Part shown: piece by piece, positions 38,922-46,483 of the stretch
How the letters are laid out: each line of letters begins with the position of its first letter
Numbering within the stretch: position 1 is the first letter of the stretch
Assembly: GCF_035975855.1 (NCBI RefSeq)
Contig: NZ_CP109055.1
Span: 8,556,001-8,620,000, forward strand
Length of the DNA stretch: 64,000 bases
Direction of reading: 5' to 3'
DNA from: Streptomyces sp. NBC_01304
GTDB lineage: Bacteria; Actinomycetota; Actinomycetes; Streptomycetales; Streptomycetaceae
The notes under the pieces: model-generated
Told to the model about the DNA's origin: nothing
What the model saw: the letters and a program-made list of their open reading frames with translations, nothing else
The model's database searches: none
Program-made: the position numbers and the translations under genes

Positions 38922-41900
38922 ATGCCGCGACGCCGAACCGGCCTCGCGTCGGCCGCCGTGTGCACCGTCCTCGCGGTCACCACCGCGGGCCTGGCCGCGC
39001 AGCCCGCCCTCGCCGAACCGCCACCGCCACCGTCGCCCACCGCGGCCCAGGCGCGCCCGGCGAAGTCCCTCACGCTCATCACCGGTGAGCACCTCACCGT
39101 CTCCGCCGACGCAGACGGCCGTACGACGGCGACGGTCACCCCCGAGGACGGCGTCCGGGCGGCGAACCTCACCGAGGAGTACGTCGACGGGGAACTGCAC
39201 GTCGTCCCCGAGCGGGCCGTGCCCCTGCTCGCGGCGGGCCGTCTCGACCCCGACCTGTTCAACGTCACCAAGCTGATCGCGTACGGATACGACGACGCAC
39301 GCCGCGACGCGACCCCGCTGATCGCCGCCTACGGCAAGGACAAGCCGGTCCCCGCGCCGGAGGGCGCGGAGCGGCGGCTCACGCTGAAGAGCATCAATGC
39401 CGTGGCCCTGAGTGCGGACAAGGACGAGGCCGACGCCTTCTGGGCCGACGCCACCCGGCGCGGCGGTCAACTGGCCGACGGCATCGACAAGTTGTGGCTC
39501 GACAAGCCGGTCAAGGCCTCCCTCGACCAGAGCGTCCCGCAGATCGGCGCCCCCGAGGCGTGGGCCGCGGGCCACGACGGCAAGGGGGTCGCGGTGGCCG
39601 TCCTGGACACCGGCATCGACGCCACGCATCCCGATGTCGCCGGGAAGGTCAAGCAGAGCAAGAACTTCACCGAGGACGCGAGCGTCGCCGACCGGCACGG
39701 TCACGGCACGCACGTCGCCGCCACCGTGGCGGGGAACGGCACCAAGAAGGGCGTCGCCCCGGGCGCCGACCTCTACATCGGCAAGGTCCTCAACAACAAG
39801 GGCAGCGGCGCCACTTCGGGTGTCCTCGCGGGCATGGAGTGGGCCGCCGCGTCCGGTGCCAAGGTCGTCAGCATGAGCCTCGGCTCGCAGGATCCCTCGG
39901 ACGGCACCGACCCGCTCAGCCAGGCCGTGGACCGGCTCTCCGCGTCCTCCGGTGCGCTGTTCGTGATCGCCGCGGGCAACACGGGCCCGCAGGACAACAC
40001 CGTCGGCTCGCCCGGCGCCGCGGCCACCGCGCTCACCGTGGGCGCCGTCGACAAGAACGACGCCCTGGCCTCCTTCTCCAGCCGTGGCCCGCTCCCGAAC
40101 GGCGGCCTGAAGCCCGAGGTCACCGCGCCCGGCGTGGGCATCGTCGCCGCCCGTGCCGCCGGGACCACCATGGGCACGCCGGTCGACGCCAAGTACACCA
40201 AGGCGTCCGGCACTTCGATGGCCACCCCGCATGTCGCGGGCGCCGCGGCGATCGTCGCGCAGGCCCACCCCGACTGGACCGGGGAGCAGCTCAAGGCGGC
40301 TCTGGTCGGCTCGGCGAAGCCGATCTCCGGTACGACGGTCTACCAGCAGGGCGGCGGCCGCATCCAGGTCCCGCAGGCGGCCGGGCAACAGGTTCTCGCG
40401 TCGCCCGCCTCGCTCTCGTACGACATGATCTCCAGCGAGACGAAGGACCCGGTCGTCCGCACCGTGAAGTACCGCAACACCGGCACCAAGGACCTCACGC
40501 TCGCCCTGAAGGCCGAATTCGATGGTCCCGAGGGGTTGTTCACGCTCGCCGACAAGACACTGACCGTCCCGGCGGGCGGCGAGGCGAGCACCACGCTCAG
40601 CCTCGACCCCGCCGTGGCCGAGGCGGGCCGCTATCAGGGCGCGGTGGTGGCCACCGGCGACGGTGTGACCGTCCGCACGCCGGGTGCGTTCGTCAAGGAC
40701 AAGGCCTACTTCAAGCTGTCCCTGCCGGTCACCGGCCGCGACGGCGGCACCGAGAACGTGCGGGCCGACATCCGCGCGATCAACCTCACCACCAACGAGC
40801 GCTTCGACGCGTACGCGGACGGCGAGGCCGAGGTGTCGCTGCGGGTCACCCCGGGCACGTACGCCGTCTTCGCGAGCGTCGTGGGCCTCGACCCGGACTC
40901 GGGCATCCCGCGCGAGCGGATCCTCGCGGGCGACCCCGAGGTCACGGTCTCCGGACCGACGACCGTCCCGATCGACGCGCGCACCGCCCGCAAGGTGGAC
41001 ATCACCGCCGAGCGGAAGTCCGAGACCCGCGGGATGCGCATCGGGTACAGCGTGACCTCGCAGGTGGGTGGCTACTTCACGGCGATGCACCACATCAACC
41101 AGGAGTGGATCGACGACCTGTACATCACGCCCATGAAGTCCGAGGCCGCGCGCTTCGAGTGGATGGCGCGCTTCATGCGGTACGAGGACGACCTGACCGC
41201 ACGCGTCGAGGACGGGCCCGCCCTGGACCCGGTCTACCTGGACAACGGGCCGCGCCTGGACGGCAGACACAGCCTCGAAGTGGTGCCGGTCGGCGACGCC
41301 TCGGACCTGACCGGGCTCGACCTGACGGGCAAGCTCGCCCTGGTCGACGACTTCGGCGGACCCTACGCGGCCCGGTTGAACGCCCTGTCCAAGGCGGGCG
41401 CGAAGGCGATCGCCATCGCCTCCACCGGGCCCGGCCTCTTCGCGATCGACGACGCCACCCGACCGACTGTCCCGACCTTCACCCTCACCCGGGCGGAGGG
41501 CGCCAAGCTGCGCGCCCCCGGCACGGTGCTGCGGCTCCGTGGGGTCGCCACCAGTCCCTTCGTGTACGACCTGGTCACCGGCGGCAAGGACTCCGGCACC
41601 GACCGCACCCGCTACCGGCAGGGCCCGAAGGACCTGGCCCGGCTCGACACCCGCTACTACGCGCCCGCGGGGCAGGACCAGAACCTCAACGAGTCCCGCA
41701 CGGGCAGCCTCGGCCGTGTCCTGAGCCTCCTGGAGTCCGACCGTGTGGTCGCCGCTCCGACCCGGCGCGAGGAGTGGGTGACGGCGGGCGACGTGCGCTG
41801 GTCGCACGAGGTCGCGCTGGCCGACCGGACCCGCTTCTACAGCACCGGCATCACGTACAAGGGCGGCACCCGGCGCGCCGAGGACTGGTACCGGGGCGTG

Positions 41901-42572
41901 CTCGGCCCGAACAACGAGGCCAACGAGCTGTACCGCCTTGCCGGTACGCCCGCGCTGCGGACGACGGCCGACAAGATGCGGGTGTACCTGAGGGAGTTCG
42001 GCGACTCCGATCCGACGCACTTCGGCCGCCTCGGCACGGGGGACGTCACCAAGTGGTCGTTCCACCGCGACGGCGAACTGGTCCTGGAGAAGGCGCAGTT
42101 CGTCGGCACGGAGCTGCCGATGGTCCCGGAGCGGGCCGAGTACCGCCTCACGTTCGACGTACGGCGTGACCGCGACCGCTTCTGGAAGCGCTCGACCCGC
42201 ACCACGACCGCCTGGACGTTCAAGTCGGCGCACGCCGACACGGAAGCCGTCCTTCCGCTGCTCGTGCCCGCGTACGACCTCGACACGGACGGCTACGGAA
42301 AGGTGCGCGGCGGCCGGGAGTTCGACTTCGGCCTGAAGGTCCGTGCGCAGAACGGTGCCACGCTCACCAGTCCGATAGCGGGCGCCGAGGTCTCCGTCTC
42401 CTACGACGGTGGCACGACCTGGCAGGCGGCCGACGTCGACCGTGAGCGCGGCGGCTTCGAGGTCGAGGCCGACCATCCGGAGTCCGGCCGGGTCTCGCTG
42501 CGGACCAAGGCCTGGGACAAGGCGGGGAACTCCGTCGAGCAGACGGTGATCGATGCGTACACGCTCAAGTAG
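38922..42572 (+). CDS. Large subtilase (S8), secreted (subtilase 2)
   Basis: A 1,216-residue secreted protease. Signal peptide ends after AAQPALA (about residue 30). The prodomain is followed by the catalytic domain with Asp229 (VAVLDTGIDATHPD), His261 (RHGHGTHVAATVAG) and Ser432 ([14 protein letters not shown]). About 780 further residues form beta-rich domains, including a segment with HSLEVVPVGDASDLTGLDLTGKLALVDD that resembles a PA domain and a final Ig-like part (GAEVSVSYDGGTTWQAADVDRE). GGAGG precedes the ATG. It is divergent from the LuxR-type regulator gene. Confidence 0.92.
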   Translation: MPRRRTGLASAAVCTVLAVTTAGLAAQPALAEPPPPPSPTAAQARPAKSLTLITGEHLTVSADADGRTTATVTPEDGVRAANLTEEYVDGELHVVPERAVPLLAAGRLDPDLFNVTKLIAYGYDDARRDATPLIAAYGKDKPVPAPEGAERRLTLKSINAVALSADKDEADAFWADATRRGGQLADGIDKLWLDKPVKASLDQSVPQIGAPEAWAAGHDGKGVAVAVLDTGIDATHPDVAGKVKQSKNFTEDASVADRHGHGTHVAATVAGNGTKKGVAPGADLYIGKVLNNKGSGATSGVLAGMEWAAASGAKVVSMSLGSQDPSDGTDPLSQAVDRLSASSGALFVIAAGNTGPQDNTVGSPGAAATALTVGAVDKNDALASFSSRGPLPNGGLKPEVTAPGVGIVAARAAGTTMGTPVDAKYTKASGTSMATPHVAGAAAIVAQAHPDWTGEQLKAALVGSAKPISGTTVYQQGGGRIQVPQAAGQQVLASPASLSYDMISSETKDPVVRTVKYRNTGTKDLTLALKAEFDGPEGLFTLADKTLTVPAGGEASTTLSLDPAVAEAGRYQGAVVATGDGVTVRTPGAFVKDKAYFKLSLPVTGRDGGTENVRADIRAINLTTNERFDAYADGEAEVSLRVTPGTYAVFASVVGLDPDSGIPRERILAGDPEVTVSGPTTVPIDARTARKVDITAERKSETRGMRIGYSVTSQVGGYFTAMHHINQEWIDDLYITPMKSEAARFEWMARFMRYEDDLTARVEDGPALDPVYLDNGPRLDGRHSLEVVPVGDASDLTGLDLTGKLALVDDFGGPYAARLNALSKAGAKAIAIASTGPGLFAIDDATRPTVPTFTLTRAEGAKLRAPGTVLRLRGVATSPFVYDLVTGGKDSGTDRTRYRQGPKDLARLDTRYYAPAGQDQNLNESRTGSLGRVLSLLESDRVVAAPTRREEWVTAGDVRWSHEVALADRTRFYSTGITYKGGTRRAEDWYRGVLGPNNEANELYRLAGTPALRTTADKMRVYLREFGDSDPTHFGRLGTGDVTKWSFHRDGELVLEKAQFVGTELPMVPERAEYRLTFDVRRDRDRFWKRSTRTTTAWTFKSAHADTEAVLPLLVPAYDLDTDGYGKVRGGREFDFGLKVRAQNGATLTSPIAGAEVSVSYDGGTTWQAADVDRERGGFEVEADHPESGRVSLRTKAWDKAGNSVEQTVIDAYTLK

Positions 42573-42591
42573 ACGTATGCGTGGGTAAGTT

Positions 42592-42609
42592 GGGCGGGGC
42601 GGGGCGGGG
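42592..42609 (+). other. G-quadruplex-forming motif
   Basis: GGGCGGGGCGGGGCGGGG, four G-runs with single-base loops, in the 66-bp gap between convergent subtilase 2 and SARP genes. It may help end transcription. Confidence 0.55.
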
Positions 42610-42638
42610 AGGCGAGCGATCGCTGTACCTGTCCCGCC

Positions 42639-45600
42639 TCACGTCATGTCGCGGACCTGCGCCACTCGGCTGACGCCCGCCGGATAGGGCAGCCCGGCCG
42701 CCAGCGTCGCCGCCTCGGCGAAGCCCGCCCGGGCTGCCTCGTGCTCGCCGAGCCCCGCCAGGGCGAGGGCCCGTACGACGCGCAGCTCGACCTCGGCGAC
42801 CCGCTCGCCCGCTGCTTCGGCAAGGGCGGCCTCGGTCTCGGCGAGCTCACGGGCCATCGCGTGCCGTCCGGCGAGGGCGTGCGCCCAGGCCGCGAGGAGC
42901 GGGGCGCTGTGCGCGTCCACCAGGTCGGCGACTTCGGCGGGCCGCCCCTGACGCAGGGCGAGTTCGGCGCGGGCGGTGCGGACCTCGTGGCGGGCCTGGC
43001 GGTCGCCCCGGTCGGTGGCGGCCTGTTCGGCGCGGGCGAGCAGGGCCGCCGCGTCGCCTTCGTCGGTACGCATCCGGACCCGGGCCAGCGCGGCAAGGGC
43101 GTAGGGCAGGCACCACTCGCCGTCCGACTCGGCGCCGTGCACGGCCGCCTCGGCGAGCGTCCCGGCCTCGTCGAACTCCTCTACCAGGAGGTGCAGTTCG
43201 GCCAGGTTGGCCCGCTCGAAGGCCGCCGCCGTCGGATCGCCGGACTGCTCGGCGAGATCGAGGGCGCGGCGGCCCATCGCGATGGCCTCATGGAGCCGGC
43301 CGCCGCGCCGGGCGTTCTCGCGGAGGATGGAAAGGACGCTGGTGAGCAGGGTGGGATCGCCGTACGCCTCCGCCGGGGCCAGCGCCTGATCGGCGGCCGC
43401 GCGCGCCTCGGCGAACCTTCCCGCGAGGCCGAGCGAGCTGGCCTGCATGGCGAGGGCGCGGGCCACAAGTCCCTGGCCGGGCGCGCCCGTCACTCGGCCT
43501 GCGGAGTCCTGGGCCCGCCGCGCGGACTCGTACGCGTCCTCGTACCTGCCGAGAACAAAGTGCACCACGGATTGCGCCACATGGTGCGCGGCGGCGGGCT
43601 GCGGGGCGGTGTCCGCGCGCGGCGCGTAGTTGCGCAGGACCTCGCCGCCCAGCTCTGGTGTGCGCGACTTGACCAGGGTCTCCGCCAGCTGGGCCGCCGC
43701 GAGGACCTCGTCGTCGCGCTCGCCGCGCAGCTCGAACTCCGCGAGGGCCTTGCGCAGCACGGTCGTGGCCTCGGCGAAGTGGCCCATGCGGCGGAGCACT
43801 TGGCTGTGTGCGAGGCGGGCGCGGGCGGCGTCCACGTCCAGGCGGGCGACCAGGTCGCGGTAGTAGCGGTCGGCGGTGTCGTTGGCGTACAGGGCGGCGG
43901 CACGCTCGGCGGCCCGGCGCAGATACTCGGCCGCGCGGGGGTCGTCGGCGCGGGCGAAGTGTGAGGCGAGCGCGTCCACGGCGGCCGGGCGGAGCCGCAG
44001 GACGGCCTCGGCGAAGGCGGAGTGCAGCTGGCGGCGGCGGATGCCGGAGAGCTGTTCGTAGCAGGTGAGCCGGACCAGCGGGTGCCGGAAGGCGAGCCCC
44101 GGTGCGGGCCGGCCGCCGATGACGACCTCACGCTCGGCGATGAGTGAGGCGGCGACGGCGGTGTCCAGGGCCTCGGCGGCCTCGGCCTGCCCGAGCGGCG
44201 GATGCAGCCCGCGCGCGGCCACGTCGAGCACCTCCCCGAGCGGCGCCTCGCCGCCCGCGACGGCCACGACCTCCACCATCCGCCGCGCCGCCGCACCCAG
44301 CCGGGCGAACCGTTCCCCGACCAACTGCCGCACCCCTTCGGGCGCCCCGAGCTCCTCGGCGGGGGTGCCGTCGCCGAGGACGCGGGCGAGCTCGATGGCG
44401 AAGAGGGGGTTGCCGAGGGAGAGGTCCCAGACCCGGGCGAGATTATGGGCCGGTGCCGGTGCCGGTGCCGTGGCAGGGCTGGAGTCCGGCGGACCGGCAT
44501 GCGCGCGGGCCCGGGGTCGGTGTCGCGTCGTCTCGGCGTCCGGGCTGGTGGCCGCCGGGTGCGTCTCGGTGCCGCCAGTCGCTGCGCCGGTGTCCGTGCG
44601 GCCAGCTGCCGTGCCGGTCTCCGGCTTGCCCGGCGTCGTGCCGGTTCGGCGCCCCTGCTTCGTCGGCTCGGTGTCCGGGGCGTTCGTCGTCCGGCCCGCC
44701 TCCGTGCTGGGCGCCCCGTCACCACCGAAGGCCCCACCGCAGAAGGCCTCGCCATCCCCCGGCCCCGCACCCCTCCAGGCGTCCTCCGCCACCGCCAGGC
44801 AGGCCGCACGATCGAGCCGCCCCAACCCGATCCTCCGCGCCAGCCCCTGCCGTTCCAGCGCCGCGAGCCCCGCCCGCCGCGTGTCCGTGGCGCCGAGTTC
44901 CTCCTCGCGGTAGGTCACCGCGAACCGGCATCGGGCGCCCGTGTCCGCCGCTCGCCGTGCCAGGTGGCTCAGGAGCTGGAAGGATCCGGCGTCCGCCGCG
45001 TGCAGGTCGTCGAGAACCAGGAACACCGGCTGCTGCGCCGCCAGTTCGGCAAGGAGGCCCGCCGTCGCCCGGAACAGGCGGTCACGCTCCTCCTCGGGGC
45101 TGCGGTCCGGCGTGGTGCGGACCCGGCCGAGGGAGGGGAGCAGTGCGGCGAGTTCGGGGTACTCCGCGCCGGCCCGGGCCCGCTCGGCCGCCGGGCGGTC
45201 CGCCAGCCAGCCGTCCAGGGCCTCGGCGAACGGGCCGTACGGGGTGTGCCCCTCCGCGTCATGTCCCGCGCCCCACAGCACCGCCGCCCCACCGGCCGCG
45301 GCCCGCCGCGCGGCCTCACCGGCAAGGCGGGTCTTGCCCAACCCGGCCTCCCCGGTGAGGAGTTGGACGGGCGGCGCGTCCGGCGCGAGCAGCGAGGCGA
45401 GCTCGCTGTCGCGACCTCGCAGCGGCGTCGCAGCCGCCGTCCGCAGCGCCGCGGGCAGCACCGGAGGCGCGGTCCGCACGGCCGGGGCGGAGGCGGCGAG
45501 CGCCGCCTGGTGCAGCCGCTCCGTCGCGGGCCCCGGGCGCACCCCGAACTCCGCGTCCAGGGCTTCCCGGCACAGGTGGTACTGGCGCACCGCCCGCCGC

Positions 45601-46292
45601 CGCAGCCCCTGCCGCGCATACGCCTCGATCAGCACCTGATGGGCCTGCTCCTCGGCGGGGCTCACCACCAGGACCTGCTCCGCGGCGGCCGCGGCCGCCT
45701 CCGGATCGCCTTCGGTGAGCCGCGCCCCGGCCAGGCCCAGGAGCACCCGCTCGCGCAGCGCCCCTAGCCGCTCCCGGCGTGGCTCGGCCCAGGCGGCGTA
45801 CCGGTCCTCGGGCAGCAGCTCACCGGTGAAAGCGTCCAGTGCTGCGGCCAGTTCGGCGGCCCCGCCGCCCGCGAGGGCCTTCCCCGCAAGCCCCTCCGCA
45901 TGGTCGGCGTCGATCCACACCGCCGCCGGGTCGAGCCGGAGCAGCGCTCCCTCGCCGGTCAGGTACGAGGACGCGGCACGCGGCGCCAGCTCGGGCTCGA
46001 TCGCCCGCCGGGCGGCGTGCAGCGCGACCCGCAGACTGCCGAGCGCCGCCCCCGGATCGGCGTCCGGCCAGCAGATCTCCATGGCCTGCTCCCGGTGCAG
46101 CGCATGCCCGGGGGAGACCGCGAGGAGTTTTACCAGGGCCCGGGCGCTCGGCCTCGGCCACTTGTCGGCGAGCGGCGCCCCACCCTCGCGCTCCACCCGA
46201 AAACCGCCGAAAAGGTGCACGCGGAGCAGTGGCGGCGTCCCGCCGGGGCTCGGGCCGGCGGCGGCTCGGTGCGGCGGGCTCGCGTCGTCCAT
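42639..46292 (-). CDS. Large SARP-type regulator: DNA-binding/BTAD, ATPase and TPR domains
   Basis: A 1,217-residue regulator of the AfsR-like architecture. Residues about 22-110 form an OmpR-type DNA-binding domain (LLRVHLFGGFRVEREGG, WPRPSARALVKLLAVSPGHALHREQAMEICWPD); about 115-262 is BTAD (LDAFTGELLPEDRYAAWAEPRRERL, AYARQGLRRRAVRQYHLCREALDAEFGVRPGPATE). The ATPase module has Walker A GEAGLGKT (314-321) and Walker B VFLVLDDLHAAD, and the C-terminal third is TPR-like. A Thr/Glu/Pro-rich, low-complexity insert interrupts the ATPase region (about 575-690). The start at 46292 is uncertain; ATG 46319 is possible. Confidence 0.88.
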   Translation of the reverse strand: MDDASPPHRAAAGPSPGGTPPLLRVHLFGGFRVEREGGAPLADKWPRPSARALVKLLAVSPGHALHREQAMEICWPDADPGAALGSLRVALHAARRAIEPELAPRAASSYLTGEGALLRLDPAAVWIDADHAEGLAGKALAGGGAAELAAALDAFTGELLPEDRYAAWAEPRRERLGALRERVLLGLAGARLTEGDPEAAAAAAEQVLVVSPAEEQAHQVLIEAYARQGLRRRAVRQYHLCREALDAEFGVRPGPATERLHQAALAASAPAVRTAPPVLPAALRTAAATPLRGRDSELASLLAPDAPPVQLLTGEAGLGKTRLAGEAARRAAAGGAAVLWGAGHDAEGHTPYGPFAEALDGWLADRPAAERARAGAEYPELAALLPSLGRVRTTPDRSPEEERDRLFRATAGLLAELAAQQPVFLVLDDLHAADAGSFQLLSHLARRAADTGARCRFAVTYREEELGATDTRRAGLAALERQGLARRIGLGRLDRAACLAVAEDAWRGAGPGDGEAFCGGAFGGDGAPSTEAGRTTNAPDTEPTKQGRRTGTTPGKPETGTAAGRTDTGAATGGTETHPAATSPDAETTRHRPRARAHAGPPDSSPATAPAPAPAHNLARVWDLSLGNPLFAIELARVLGDGTPAEELGAPEGVRQLVGERFARLGAAARRMVEVVAVAGGEAPLGEVLDVAARGLHPPLGQAEAAEALDTAVAASLIAEREVVIGGRPAPGLAFRHPLVRLTCYEQLSGIRRRQLHSAFAEAVLRLRPAAVDALASHFARADDPRAAEYLRRAAERAAALYANDTADRYYRDLVARLDVDAARARLAHSQVLRRMGHFAEATTVLRKALAEFELRGERDDEVLAAAQLAETLVKSRTPELGGEVLRNYAPRADTAPQPAAAHHVAQSVVHFVLGRYEDAYESARRAQDSAGRVTGAPGQGLVARALAMQASSLGLAGRFAEARAAADQALAPAEAYGDPTLLTSVLSILRENARRGGRLHEAIAMGRRALDLAEQSGDPTAAAFERANLAELHLLVEEFDEAGTLAEAAVHGAESDGEWCLPYALAALARVRMRTDEGDAAALLARAEQAATDRGDRQARHEVRTARAELALRQGRPAEVADLVDAHSAPLLAAWAHALAGRHAMARELAETEAALAEAAGERVAEVELRVVRALALAGLGEHEAARAGFAEAATLAAGLPYPAGVSRVAQVRDMT

Positions 46293-46356
46293 CAGGCGAG
46301 CACTGTAACCGCCATCCATCCGGGCCGGACATGCGGCCGAGCGGGGCCGGGCATAC

Positions 46357-46396
46357 GGCCGACCCCCGGCGCCAGGGAAGCACACGGGGGTCGGCC
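46357..46396 (-). terminator. 12-bp perfect hairpin after the FG-GAP protein gene
   Basis: GGCCGACCCCCG (46357-46368) and CGGGGGTCGGCC (46385-46396), 16-nt loop. It lies between the co-directional SARP and FG-GAP genes and would end the leftward operon. Confidence 0.65.
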
Positions 46397-46425
46397 AACG
46401 GGCCGGGCGGGGGACCCGGCCCGGT

Positions 46426-46458
46426 CTCAGGGGGAGCTCAGGGGGAGCTCAGGAGGAG
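46426..46458. repeat. Three 11-bp tandem repeats
   Basis: CTCAGGGGGAG at 46426 and 46437 and CTCAGGAGGAG at 46448, downstream of the FG-GAP gene. The significance is unknown. Confidence 0.75.
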
Positions 46459-46483
46459 CCGGGCGTCATGACGGGCGAGACGG

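Noticed and set aside
38907..42476. A very long open frame (1,189 codons) opposite subtilase 2
   Set aside because: It is a shadow of the GC-biased coding strand; composition is low-complexity Gly/Arg/Val and it has no family motif, while the opposite frame has a full S8 triad.
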